Shown: positions 49,801-60,151 of the stretch, piece after piece
How the letters are laid out: each line of letters opens with the position of its first letter
How positions within the stretch are numbered: position 1 is the stretch's first letter
NCBI RefSeq assembly: GCF_905220365.1
Contig: NC_061141.1
Location: 6,889,501 to 6,953,500, forward strand
Source of the DNA: Vanessa cardui
Lineage: Eukaryota > Arthropoda > Insecta > Lepidoptera > Nymphalidae
DNA length: 64,000 nucleotides
Reading direction: 5' to 3'
Made by a program: the position numbers and the translations under genes
The notes under the pieces: model-generated
Told to the model about the DNA's origin: nothing
Seen by the model: the letters and a program-made list of their open reading frames with translations, nothing else
Databases searched by the model: none

Positions 49801-50815
49801 TTATACTAAAAGAATATAATGTATAAGAACGCATTATGAATAAATGAAATTTTTAAAAGAAAGAATATTAAGAATTGATTAAATCATGTTTATGAAGAAA
49901 TAGTTATGTGTCGTTTATATTGTAATGTTTTTTTTTTAATCATAAATAAATAATGTGATCAATTTTACAACATTCTATTATTTATTTAGATTTTTATAGA
50001 AATATTCGGTTAAATGGAAATATTTAAAAAAAATTGTGTATCTTTCTGGCAACACTTTGATATAACTGGGATATATTATTATTTAACACCATAAAAAAAG
50101 ATTCAAATTAGTTAAAATTCAGAATAACCTTCTGTAATCGAATTTTAAGACTTATTTCGTTTCTTGGTTTGAAAAAGAACCTTTTCAAAATAAAATGAAA
50201 GTTACATTTACACAATACATGAAAAATATATAGAAATGACATACTTTAGAAATACTAATATAACTTTGTCATAAACATGATATTTCATTAGCAGCCTATA
50301 AATCAACGAAATTACGATATAAAGGACAAAAAACAATATACAAAGCTGTCTTGAAAACCACTGTTACTTGTTTTACATGAAGAATAACTTTGTAATTATC
50401 TGTGATAAAGACAGATTTACTCAGACGACTATTCGTTTTGGAATCATTCGTTATCACAATACCATGAAAAATGAGATCTCGATATGTCATTAACTTCTAC
50501 ACTATTATATGGCCATTTCAAAAGACCCGTTCGCAGTAACAAAAGTCATTCTCACCAGGAAGCTCTTGTATTTATCAATATAACTGGGGATGCGCTGAAT
50601 TATATATTATTGCTACACTTTGATCTCTTACATTTAAACTTGTATTATAATATCATGTAATTTATCATTATGTCTGGTTACTGTTTATCGTCGACAGCCA
50701 GACATTCGTCGTTAACGGAGCGAGTCTATTAAGTTTTTCTTTGAGGTGTTATTAGCAGTAGTGTAACGCCACCACATGCCAACATTTGGTTATCGTCAAA
50801 ACCCTTTAAGGAAAT
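46870..50815. other. AT-rich intergenic DNA between the two minus-strand genes
   Basis: No repeats of the families named here and no coding-like exon. Possibly part of a longer 3'UTR of the BLTP3-like gene. Confidence 0.4.
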
Positions 50816-50821
50816 TTTATT
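50816..50821 (-). terminator. Candidate polyadenylation signal of the BLTP3-like gene
   Basis: AATAAA on the minus strand about 300 nt downstream of the stop codon, the first such hexamer after it. This would give a short 3'UTR (51117 to about 50800). A GTAAGT donor-like site lies just before it (around 50884). AT-rich downstream DNA contains many more hexamers, so a longer UTR is possible. Confidence 0.45.
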
Positions 50822-51117
50822 TATCGTCTCTATATAATCGAACCATTGAGCATCTTAACCATCCAACAAGCAAAAGCACTTACAGGGATGGTTAGCGTCA
50901 ATCTATCAAATATATTTCATGCAGTTTTATAAGCCACTGCGTCGATCCCAAGTGAATGGGATGAGGTCAGGCGTGATGTTTGAGGGTAATGTAATAATGT
51001 TGGCAACATTGAGTCGTCGGCAGTCGGGCGGTCGTGCGGAGCCGCCTACAGTCGCTGTCCGCAGCAGGCAGTACAGGCGGCGCAGTCGAGGCAGGCCTGA
51101 GCGCCGCCGCGGGAGCG

Positions 51118-51153
51118 CTATCTCTTGCCGCGGCACGGACCCGACAGCTGCTC
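51118..51153 (-). CDS. BLTP3-like gene, terminal coding exon 13 with stop codon
   Basis: Acceptor gccaatttccag at 51154-51155, then twelve codons reading EQLSGPCRGKR and TAG (51120-51118). It enters in phase 0, matching exon 12, so the C terminus reads ...AVRLLQ then EQLSG, a natural end for the coiled coil. The following 100 bases are GC-rich and look like a 3'UTR start. Confidence 0.85.
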   Translation of the reverse strand, partial: EQLSGPCRGKR

Positions 51154-51204
51154 CTGGAAATTGCCAACATTACTTATAAATAAATAAATAAATAAATATG
51201 TAAA

Positions 51205-51428
51205 TATGAGACAACATCATATACATTACTCTGATCCCAATGTAAGTAGCTGAAGCACTTGTGTTATGGAAGATCAGAAGTAACGACGGTACCACAAACA
51301 CCCAGACCCAAGACAACATAGAATACTAATGGTAATCTACATCGACTCGGCCGGGAATCGAACCCGGGACCTCGGAGTGGCGTACCCATGAAAACCGGTG
51401 TACTCACCGCTCGACCACGGAGGTCGTC
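51205..51428 (-). mobile_element. Second tRNA-like SINE family, copy in intron 12
   Basis: Reverse-complement copy: ctgatcccaatgtaagtagc ... accacaaacacccagaccca ... gaatcgaacccgggacctc ... cgaccacggaggtcgtc. Its (taaa)n-rich tail (51174-51204) runs to within about 20 bp of the terminal exon acceptor. Same orientation as the gene. Confidence 0.85.
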
Positions 51429-51863
51429 GCTTATGTACCGACAGAGAGAGTTATGTATATGACTTAATATAATGCGCAACATATGCTTTTATAATCCAAT
51501 CTACTACATTAAAATTTAGTTGAATTGCTTTGAGTGATTCAATCTGATAGTTAATGTATTAATTGTTATATTAATACAAATATTCACACCTGACTGATCA
51601 AACTTAAGTTATCACATTAAAATACTGAACACACACTAAAACACTTCTAAAGACAGTTTTTAAGAAAAAAACATGGAGTAACAATCGATAATTACATTTT
51701 TCGCTTATTCTTTCGAAATAATCTCCACAAACTATACATCTAGCAACTTCTCTCCCCCCTTAGCTATACTAATATTATAAATGTGAAAGTAACCCCATCT
51801 GTCTCTATGTTGTCCTATTACGTCCAAATCGTATCTGTTTTAAATTTAATATCCAGTCAGTAC

Positions 51864-51975
51864 CTGCAACAGGCGCACGGCCTCGAGCAGTTCGTGCTTG
51901 TCGGCCAGCAGGCGCGCTGCCTCCTGTTGCGCTGCGTGCGCGCACGCTCGCAGCGCGCTCGCCTCCTCCACTTTG
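51864..51975 (-). CDS. BLTP3-like gene, exon 12 (residues 585-621), coiled coil
   Basis: Acceptor cgtttcag, donor CAG|gtactg; 112 nt. The first base completes an Ala codon split with exon 11. It encodes an Ala/Glu-rich coiled coil ending LLADKHELLEAVRLLQ. The acceptor sequence itself is the edge of a tandem repeat (51976-52320), so two further copies of this 3' splice site lie upstream in the intron. Confidence 0.88.
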
Positions 51976-52320
51976 CTGAAACGATGGTCGATATCGTCAA
52001 TAGCGCTACAGGTTTCTCTCGTAGACATTAGTTGGTGATTGGCTATTTGACTGGTTTTTAAAATCAATTTTATATTATTTAGTAGAGGTTAGGGGGACTG
52101 AAACGGTGGTCGATATCGTCACTTGCGCCCTACAGGTTTCTCTCGTGGACATTAATTGGTAATAGGCCATTTGACTGGTTTTTTAAATCAATTTTATATT
52201 ATTTTGTAGAGGTTAGGGGGACTGAAACGGTGGTCGATATCGTTACTTCAGGTTTCTCTCGTGGACATTAATTGGTGGTTTTTAAAATCAATTTTATATT
52301 ATTTAGTAGAGGTTAAGGGA
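51976..52320 (-). repeat. Tandem repeat, three units of about 122, 124 and 99 bp, copying the exon 12 acceptor region
   Basis: Three consecutive units begin at 51976, 52098 and 52222 with ctgaaacg.tggtcgatat and share the gaggtttctctcgt-like and gtagaggtta parts. The third unit has internal deletions. Unit 1 starts exactly at the exon 12 boundary, so each unit carries the ..CGTTTCAG 3' splice site on the minus strand. The distal part of the unit resembles the left end of the MITE that follows. Confidence 0.85.
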
Positions 52321-52701
52321 CCTAGTAAAAGTTGATTTTTTTTATTTCTAGTACATATTTGTCGAAAAATATCACATTAAAAATTCCATATTTAAATTAC
52401 GCGCGAAAACGATACTTAGACAAAATGGCACTGCAATAGGGTCGGTGACGTCACTTTGCTGTATTTTAATCTGTGATACATATAGTAGAAAGGCAAGGTT
52501 TAAAAGAAAGTGACTTCATCATAAGCCCGGCCTATCAGGAGCGTTTTGTGTCACGTGACAAACGTTTGAAAAAATGCATTTTTATTTATTGATTTTTAAG
52601 TATTATTTTCAAGTTTCGTTAGTAAATAACCATTTTTAAACTCATAATATACACTGATTACAATAATTCACGATTTATTTTTCGCATTGTCAAATAGCCT
52701 A
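52271..52701 (-). mobile_element. MITE family P/Q, copy P, in intron 11
   Basis: Homologous along its length to the inverted copy at 62113-62577. Shared landmarks are ttatttctagtacatat, a gtcggtgacgt block, tgtcacgtgacaaacgtt and ccatttttaaactcataata. Both ends carry an (A)GGC.ATTTGAC-like inverted repeat. It contains a CACGTG palindrome. I do not recognise the superfamily; it is nonautonomous, with no coding capacity. Confidence 0.65.
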
Positions 52702-53174
52702 TACTGGGCTGAGCATTTGCCTCGCGTAAAACTTTTTGGGAATGTTTTTGATTTTGTATTAACTTCGTTTGTAAAAATGAACGTTACGAAAGATTATTGG
52801 TTGTGTACCAAACACCCCATTAGTCGGTTCTTACAAAACCCTTTATTTCAGATGGACTAATAACTAATTAACTGAAATTAAGCACACGCGCTTGGAAGCC
52901 TAAATGGATTATCATACTCAAATATAAAAAATATAATTATAATAATTTTGATATTGAAATTTTAACAATGTTACAATTATACATGTCAAACTAATAACCT
53001 TATTTTTTTAGAAATCAGTTAATAAATACTACTAAGAACTAAGTTCTTATCCTTGACAAATCAGCAGCTTATATAAATAATAATTCGCGAAATGGATATG
53101 TCAATTAGGGATATCAGTAGATGGAAATAAGCGCTCGTTAACTGTTTTCAAGATAGTATAGTAAAACTACTTAC

Positions 53175-53473
53175 GCCCTCAAATCTCGATTGTCCTCAGC
53201 TATCCTATTCAACGTGGCCAACCTCTTCCTCAAATCTTCATTCTCCTCGTTCAATCGCTGTATCTCCTCCATTGCCATCTGCAGCTCCGGAGGTGGACTG
53301 CTCGGGGAGACTGTTCTCGAAGAGACAGTGGGTCCGAGGTGGACAACGCCAGAAGTATCTCGGTTTAATCTTAGCGTGGTTAGATCCAGGTCTAGTGGTT
53401 GAGGCGGAGGTGAAGATATGGAGCGAGTTGGTCTGTCTTCGACTAGATGTAATTTAACGTTTTCTATTAGCAC
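53175..53473 (-). CDS. BLTP3-like gene, exon 11 (residues 485-583), end of groove plus start of coiled coil
   Basis: Acceptor aatctttgcag, canonical donor GC|gtaagt; 299 nt, the longest exon. It begins with VLIENVKLHLVEDRP, then SSPPPQPLDLDLTTLRL, a Pro-rich loop followed by a beta strand as in the last repeat of UHRF1BP1-type proteins. A Ser/Pro-rich spacer follows (residues about 534-546). From residue about 547 there is a heptad-rich coiled coil containing EEIQRLNEENEDLRKRL. Confidence 0.9.
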
Positions 53474-53793
53474 CTGCAAAGATTGATTTTAAACATGTAA
53501 CATTGAACTAATATTTTGGTCCGCCTTATAATTTGTCATATTATCTGCTTTATTTCAGGATTTTTAATTATTTATTAAGGCCCATCCAACCAGGCAGTTA
53601 TAACACTTACACATGTTATACGTACAAACATACTTATATTCAATATAAAGTGTGCGACCGTCTAAGATGACCACAACATAAATTTCTAGGTACAATATAC
53701 TTTATAGTATAATATATTTTTTTGTAAAAATACTAGAGTTAACTACATTTGATTTCAAAAATAAATTGACAGTTATTATAATTAACAAGCGTA

Positions 53794-54131
53794 TAGTACG
53801 ACACAAATTAGATGTAGCATCGGAAAATGCAATGGAATGAAAATAAAACCGATTACTGCCGATTTACACAACCAATAGAAATAGCTCCTTATCGCGCCAT
53901 TCGACGCTATTCGGCGCTATAGATTCACGCGTCACAGAAAGCAAGTGCATGTAAATCGACGCGTCAAATTGACGAATATATTAGGTCATATGATATTACA
54001 CGTTATAACGTTTGTGCAAAGATCATATTCGCGTGAGAAATAAATATTGATAATTTGGGATAGCGTACTTAATTCGGATGTGATCGGTTTTACGAATTAA
54101 GCCGATGCGACATCTAAGTTGTGTCGTACTA
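53794..54131. mobile_element. TA-flanked MITE, copy B (intron 10)
   Basis: 338 bp with terminal inverted repeats TAGTACGACACAAATTAGAT / ATCTAAGTTGTGTCGTACTA flanked by TA on both sides. Related copies lie at 13149-13451 and from 63932 to the window end. TA duplication and lack of ORF suggest a Tc1/mariner-type nonautonomous element (inference). It sits 55 bp from the exon 10 donor. Confidence 0.8.
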
Positions 54132-54186
54132 TACTAGTATTGTTTGATAATAATGAATTGGATAAGTATAGCATTAGATACTTTAC

Positions 54187-54330
54187 CTCTAGAGGCATGG
54201 GTGGTATCACCACTTCGTCTTCGATAAACTCTGACAGCGCGAGCGCCGTGCTCATGTTGAGCGCGATGCTCAACTCTCTGATGCGCGCTTCCAGTATCTC
54301 CTCGTACGGCGCCAGCCCTACTGGCTCACC
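54187..54330 (-). CDS. BLTP3-like gene, exon 10 (residues 437-484)
   Basis: Acceptor tgaaaattag, donor GAG|gtaaag; 144 nt, 48 codons, phase 0 at both ends. It encodes APYEEILEARIRELSIALN and then ALSEFIEDEVVIPPMPLE. An L..FIEDE.....MPLE pattern closing the groove is characteristic of this superfamily's C-terminal region and supports the assignment. Confidence 0.88.
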
Positions 54331-54356
54331 CTAATTTTCAAAGTAAGATTATTGTT

Positions 54357-54652
54357 GATTCGAGATGGCCCAGTGGTTAGAACGCGTGCATCTTAACCGA
54401 TGATTACGGGTTAAAACCAAGACAAGCACCGCTGATTCATGTGCTTAATTTATCTTTATAATTCATCTCATGCTCTGCGGTGAAGGAAAACATCGTGAGG
54501 AAACCTGCATGTGACAAATTTCATAGAAATTCTGCCACATGTGTATTCCACCAACCAGCATTGGAACAGCGTGGTGGAATATGTTCCAAACCTTCTCAAA
54601 GGGAGAGGAGGCCTTTAGCAGTGGGAATTTACAGGCTGTTGTTGTTGTTGTT
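54357..54652 (+). mobile_element. Metulj-like SINE making up most of intron 9
   Basis: Head cgagatggcccagtggttag, then gaaaacatcgtgaggaaacc, cattggaacagcgtggtgga and a (ttg)n tail. It occupies about 296 of 429 bp of intron 9, antisense to the gene. A reading frame running from exon 9 into it on the minus strand is incidental. Confidence 0.9.
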
Positions 54653-54759
54653 ATATGTTTGGGTACGCTTGAATTTTTTTTTTTAAAGATATAGAATACT
54701 TGGACAAAATTAGTAATGAAACACAGTGGATGGCCAGTAAAACAATCATTACAAATTAC

Positions 54760-54891
54760 CATTTCATTAACAACTCTCGGCAGCTCAGTCCGCAGTAGCC
54801 TCGCTGAGACGCGCGGCGCGTCACGAGGCCGCAGTTCGTCATCCTCCGTCACTGGCTCCGACCACGCTCGGGCGCGCATTGAAAACTTATT
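54760..54891 (-). CDS. BLTP3-like gene, exon 9 (residues 393-436)
   Basis: Acceptor atccgacag, donor ATG|gtaatt; 132 nt, phase 0 at both ends. It encodes NKFSMRARAWSEP followed by the acidic VTEDDEL and then an arginine-rich strand RVSARLLRTELPRVVNEM. The internal Met is not a start: the frame continues upstream to the splice site and joins exon 8 in phase. Confidence 0.83.
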
Positions 54892-54999
54892 CTGTCGGAT
54901 AATTAGATATCAAATGCACCATTTGTAAGTAGCTGTTACATCTATATGCATGCAACAAGCATAATCATATAACTCTTCATGATATATGTTAGTAACAAT

Positions 55000-57560
55000 G
55001 TTCGAATGAAATACAATAATGGGTAATGTGAATCAGTTTGTTAGTTATGATTTGTTTGTGTTTACGAATGCGGTCGAACTACTTGTATAGAAAGCATGCG
55101 AAAGGTGTGTTTTTTAAATAAGCTCTTGAAACAATTATAAGCTTCGGTCGCCTTTAACAAAAAATATCAGAAGAGTACAGTGCGTTATATATTAGAAGTG
55201 AAATTATACCTAAGTTTCTTAAAAATTAATATATTTTACATAAATCCAAAAAATCCTTTTTTTGGCTTCGGTACCCAAACCTCATTAACCTAAACTAAGG
55301 ATTTTTATGATATGTCCCTTCAGGTGCGGAATCCAAGGCAGACAGTTTACATCAATCTGTTGTACACAGACATGTCACTTGGTTACATTTGCAAAATATG
55401 TAAGTACATGTATTCTAAGCTTCTCTACATAGTATAATACAAAACATTCAGCAAGTTGTATCACTGCAAGATATAGACTTTTTACTAGTAATTGTTTTAT
55501 TTTTATTTGCATATGTATCCACAATTCTATTTAGATTAAGCAATACTATTTTCTATTTTACTTATTAAATATTTAAATAAAACTAAGAATACTTTTACTA
55601 AGTAAATTAATTCTTAAAAAATCTTAAAATAAAATAGTGTATCCAAAAATACGGAAATCACAAATACTATAATTACATATAATGCGTATAATATGTAAAC
55701 AAAAGAAACGGTGACTTTGTTTACATTTTATACAAAACATTTATTTACGCAAATCTCTGATTTCATTTAATACATCAAATGGTCAGATCTGGTCATCTAC
55801 AATGAGGTGAAATGGAAAAGACATTAACAAACTTTGTAACATTTACAGTAAATTAAGCTTGAAGAATAAGAGTAAATAATTATTAAAACGCTATCTATAC
55901 CCTGGTGCTGAAAGGTTGCACAGTTATTAGTTATTCATTTCACATATGCCTTTTTGCTATTATATTGCATGTGAAGATTTCAGCGGAAATGAGATTATAT
56001 TTTAAATTACTTGGCAATTTCCAAAGAAACTTCTGGCGCCAGGACACTAGAACTAATTTATTTTTCATTTCTTCTTACTTTATTAAAATTTTGAGAATTA
56101 CCATCAAAACATATACTTAGTCTGTAAATTAGATATTTAAAAAGCCAATGATTCTTATCCTCAATTATCTCAGAACATCTGCAGAACATTGCTTTCAAAT
56201 TTTACTATATATGTTACTTGTTGATTTTGAGGATTGTGAATATTGATAAAACTGATTGATCAATCGATAGTTTAAATACTAAAAACGGAGGTGCACAAAT
56301 TATTGTATATATTTCATGCAAACTAAACGCTTTTTTATATGATCGCAAAGTGCGATATACTATGAAGCTTGTGTCTAGATATTGCAGTAATGTCAACAAA
56401 AATGTTACCATTCATTAATTACGCTTCGTCCCACACTTAAGGCAGTCTACCTGGTGTGACTCCCTGGTATGATAAGGATGAGAGTTATGGATAATTTGAT
56501 ATCCCATTTAAAAGTCAAATAAAATGAGTCATCCACACATGCGAAAGCAAAATTTGAATATATGATTTAAAACGAGTGTTGCCACATATTAATTATAAAA
56601 AAAAAATGTTACGTAATTTATGGATGGCTTTTACTCGAATGTTTATTTTTTTTAATTTTCATAGATTGACATCGAGACTGCAATATCCTCCTAAATTAAA
56701 TATACACAGACAAAACCCCCTTGGCTACGACACATAACCTCTACATCTAATTGGTTTAACATAATGATACCACTACTGTGTCATGAAACAGTAACGATCT
56801 GTCTGATCAGCTGATCGCTTAAATACCTTGAGTCGAATCTTTCTCACGATAGCCGAGCGGGCGGGAGTTGCCATAGAGAAAAAAAAACACACATAGACAA
56901 CATAGTTAGAAAAGAATGCATTCCATAATATCTTTTCGATTTAGAACAACAGCGACTTTTAATCGTGAGGGGTACGAATAATGAGTTGATAGGAATTAAT
57001 GTGATCATGCAATTAATAAACCTCTACCATAATAATTTAACTAAAATATTATTTATACTGGGACTTCAAACTTGAGTCTTTATTTAAAATATTTATGGTA
57101 TAGCCTTATTTAGAATTGATGAACGATAAATGACGACATAGAATCAAAAAGGTGATTATCATGCTACGAGTATTTTTCTTTTAATGATATCTGCCATTGA
57201 GAATATGTGATAAAATGTCTGTTGGATAAGTTAGATTATCTGTGATATATTGTGGCGAGTATGTTAAGGAGGAATGTGTTAGCATGGATGGTGTTTGAAT
57301 CGATGACAGCAAAATTTATTTAAATATCCGAAATCTAGGTATATCCAAAATATCTACAGCGTCTTTGAATTTATTACTGTAATGATAGTAATTTTATTTT
57401 AAAAAAAGAAATGTATATTCCTGTGCATATAAAATATTTAATTAAATGTAAAACATGCCTCTGATAAATGGTAATAAATTTAACTCTTTTAAATAAGTTC
57501 ATTTAACTATTTCATTAATGCATTACTAATTAAGGCAATCTATATATTATAAATTCATAA
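55000..57560. other. Intron 8 interior, repeat-poor AT-rich DNA
   Basis: Unlike the other introns this largest one (54892-57631) shows no SINE, LINE tail or MITE of the families found elsewhere. No ORF of interest. Confidence 0.4.
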
Positions 57561-57631
57561 TAAGCCTTTTTCTTCGAATTTTCATAAGTGATGTTCAATT
57601 TTCAATATGTACAGATCTTAGAAGGTCATAC

Positions 57632-57766
57632 CTGGAACTCATCCCAGGGTATGGAAGAGCACTCGTCAGTCTTGAGGTCGTCCGCCACGATCCGCATGCA
57701 GGATTTGGCGTTCGCGCTTTGCTGCACGAGGTATATGTTGTTCAAGCGCAAAGTGCATGTCGATAT
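57632..57766 (-). CDS. BLTP3-like gene, exon 8 (residues 348-392)
   Basis: Acceptor cttttggtcaag, donor CAG|gtatga; 135 nt, exactly 45 codons, phase 0 at both ends. It encodes LRLNNIYLVQQSANAKSC, then an acidic DDLKTDECSS and IPWDEFQ. The strand-like start and the IPW.EF ending match my recollection of the family's C-terminal groove region. A SINE starts about 50 bp upstream of the acceptor. Confidence 0.87.
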
Positions 57767-57816
57767 CTTGACCAAAAGAAAATATCTTTTAAGATCCAAA
57801 TTGCTTTTAAATTTAA

Positions 57817-58131
57817 GAGTCGAGATGGCCCAGTGGTTAGAACGCGTGCATCTTAACCGATGATTGCGGGTTCAAACCCAGGCAAGCACCGTTGATTTAT
57901 GTGCTTAATTTGTCTTTATAATTCATCTAGTACTCAGCGGTGAAGGAAAACATCGTGAGGAAACCTGCATGTGACAAATTTCATAGATATTCTGCCACAT
58001 GTGTATTCCACCAACCCGCATTGGAACAGCGTGGTGGAATATGTTCCAAACCTTCTCCTCAAAAGGAGAGGAGGCCTTTAGCCCAGCAGTGGGAATTTAC
58101 AGGCTGCTGCTGTTGTTGTTGTTGTTTGTTG
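57817..58131 (+). mobile_element. Metulj-like tRNA-derived SINE (intron 7)
   Basis: Full-length, about 315 bp: tRNA-like head with A box (gatggcccagtggttagaac) and B box (gggttcaaacc), conserved body (gaggaaacctgcatgtgac, ccaacccgcattggaacagc), ccagcagtgggaa and a (ttg)n tail. Antisense to the host gene. Its head lies about 50 bp upstream of the exon 8 acceptor. Confidence 0.9.
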
Positions 58132-58803
58132 TATCCAAATTGCTTACATTTGCACACGCACTTTATACATTTACAAGTTATATTGACATTCAGATAAGAT
58201 GGTACTTGTACCTCTCGATGTACGCGTCGAGATCTTTGTTTCGATGTATCATCTAATACAATGTTGTAATAAAATAAGTAAAAAAAGTTACTTTGATTTA
58301 TGACCACTGTTCCGATAAAACTAAATTCAAGAATGCGATTCTTCACGAACTTACAAAGAACACTCTTAAATTTTGAGATTCTTAAAATTAATTGTAAATG
58401 GTTGTGCAGACATGTGTCGACAAAAAGTAATGAAAAGTTCATAAGATTTAAAAGAGAAAACGTTTATTAAAATTAAAATTATTGATTTCGGGATATATAC
58501 ACTGTTCAGTCTCGCGAACAAGACATTTGTAGATAATGTCGAAATATCGAGCTCCACCGAACAAAAATAAAAAACATCGTAAATATCCCGAGATCAATAA
58601 CTTTAATAATAAAAATAACCACGTTAACTTAAAATTTTATAGATTTTTAAAATGTTTTGGTTATTGTTTTAAAACATTTTATATTTTTTCTTTTATAAAT
58701 TTGTTTAGATCTTTTTAATCTTAACAACTTTTAGTAGTCTGTAGGATGGTATATTTCTGCACAATACAATTCAATTATGACATCGATTTCGACGTTGGTT
58801 ACA

Positions 58804-59045
58804 CTGACGACCTCCATGGTCGAGTGGTGTGTACACCGGTTTTCATGGGTACGCCACTCTGAGGTCCCGGGTTCGATTCCCGGCCGAGTCGATATAGATT
58901 ACCATTAGTTTTCTATGTTGTCTTGGGTATGGGTGTTTGTGGTACCGTCGTTACTTCTGATTTCCATAACACAAGTGCTTCAGCTACTTACATTGGAATC
59001 AGAGTAATGTATGTGATGTTGTCTCATATTTATTATTATTATTTA
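58804..59045 (+). mobile_element. Second tRNA-like SINE family, best copy (intron 7)
   Basis: Head gacctccatggtcgagtggt (A-box-like) and gggttcgattcccggccga (B box), body gtcttgggtatgggtgtttg and ttgtggtaccgtcgttactt, tail of tta repeats. The tail ends about 15 bp from the exon 7 donor. Related copies lie at 357-594, 25190-25360 and 51205-51428. Confidence 0.85.
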
Positions 59046-59060
59046 TTATCCCGCACTCAC

Positions 59061-59175
59061 CATGTCGCGTCGCTTGCAGGAACTGGTGATGGAGTGGTCA
59101 CTAGGGGACGACGAGCGTTCTACCACCTCCGATGCCACCTCCACGCCGCTCGATAACCGACCGTGTTCGAATTCC
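59061..59175 (-). CDS. BLTP3-like gene, exon 7 (residues 310-347)
   Basis: Acceptor tttgtcacag, strong donor ATG|gtgagt; 115 nt, first base completing a split Arg codon, leaving in phase 0. It encodes EFEHGRLSSG and then VERSSSPSDHSITSS, a serine-rich, probably phosphorylated linker. The A/T-rich tail of a SINE (58804-59045) ends within about 15 bp of the donor. Confidence 0.83.
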
Positions 59176-59305
59176 CTGTGACAAACAAACATATACTTTA
59201 ATTCTATAATTATTATAGAACCAATAATTGAAACAACCGTACCTACAACTTCTACAAGCAAAGTCGAAAGTCTTACGTATTTTGGTAACCGATTCTTATA
59301 ATTAG

Positions 59306-59549
59306 GAGCAGAGAAGGTCCAATGGTTACAACGCGTGCATTTTAACCGATGATTGCAAGTTCAAACCCAGGTAAGCACCACTGAATACTCATTTGCTCCA
59401 TTAGTGTTTATAATTAATTCATCTTGGCGGTAAAAGAAAACATCGTGAGGAAACTTGTATATATCTAATTTCATAGAAATCTCACACATGTCACATCAAC
59501 CCGTATTGTAACAGCGTGATAGAATGTGCCTCATAGGGAGAGGAGGCCA
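59306..59549 (+). mobile_element. Metulj-like SINE, degenerate copy (intron 6)
   Basis: A-box region gagaaggtccaatggttaca and B-box region aagttcaaacccagg are recognisable, followed by the aaaacatcgtgaggaaac and cgtattgtaacagcgtga blocks. A separate 3' fragment of the same family follows at 59761-59835 (ccagcagtgggaaag). Antisense to the gene. Confidence 0.75.
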
Positions 59550-59663
59550 CGACATCACATTAGATACTTCTGAAATTAATTTCTTAACTATATTGTCCAT
59601 GTATTATATACAAAAACCTTGCTCTCGAATCAGACTATCTATTAATTAGTCCAGCTGTTACAC

Positions 59664-59756
59664 TGAAAGTTACACTATTGCTGTTGATTCTTATTATCAT
59701 CTGGACTAGTAATAAGTTTCGCAGTGAAGGAGCGTGTGCTGTAGCATGGCGCACCG
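59664..59756. repeat. Duplicated copy of the exon 6 donor-side intron segment
   Basis: This stretch repeats the sequence now found at 59806-59856 and continuing at 60114-60155 (interrupted by the hAT MITE): gttacact..tg..gttgatt, tctggacta, then gaggagcgtgtg and atggcgcaccgg. The second copy holds the real exon 6 5' splice site; this copy holds a decoy. About 15% divergence by eye. Confidence 0.65.
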
Positions 59757-59856
59757 GGACTATGTTCCAAACCTTCTCCTCCAAGGGGGGCCTTAGCCCA
59801 GCAGTGGGAAAGTTACACTGTTGTCGTTGATTCTCATTATTATCTGGACTAATAGT

Positions 59857-60105
59857 CAGTGGCGTAGCTAGGTGAGGAAGGGCCCCGGTGCGGTGCATAG
59901 AAAAAGACTTTGGCCCTCTTCCCCACTTTCCCATTCCTTTTCAACTAATAATTACCCTTCAAAATTATAGATACCAAATAAGAATTTTTTTGCGCAGGGT
60001 CGTGATTTTCTATCTTCAGAAGCTTAAGGTTTAGTTTAGAGGGCCCCCCGAACTAGAGGGCCCTGGTGCACTGCACCACCTAGCCCTATGATAGCTACGC
60101 CACTG
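59857..60105. mobile_element. hAT-type MITE with 8-bp target duplication (intron 6)
   Basis: 249 bp, termini CAGTGGCGTAGCTA / TAGCTACGCCACTG, flanked by identical ctaatagt at 59849-59856 and 60106-60113. Eight-base duplications and CA..TG termini are hallmarks of hAT elements. No transposase ORF. Confidence 0.88.
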
Positions 60106-60151
60106 CTAATAGTAAAGTCGGCAGTAGAGGAGCGTGTGTTGTATGGCGCAC

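Noticed and set aside
50919..51179. Plus-strand Arg-rich 86-codon frame
   Set aside because: Complement of the terminal exon and GC-rich 3'UTR; no plus-strand splice or start context.
54463..54879. 138-codon minus frame
   Set aside because: Starts inside exon 9 at an internal Met, then runs through the donor into intron 9 and an antisense SINE.
57838..57880. tRNA gene
   Set aside because: A and B boxes are present but they belong to SINE heads (same for 8781, 23387, 36020, 43196, 54357); no cloverleaf with anticodon arm was found.
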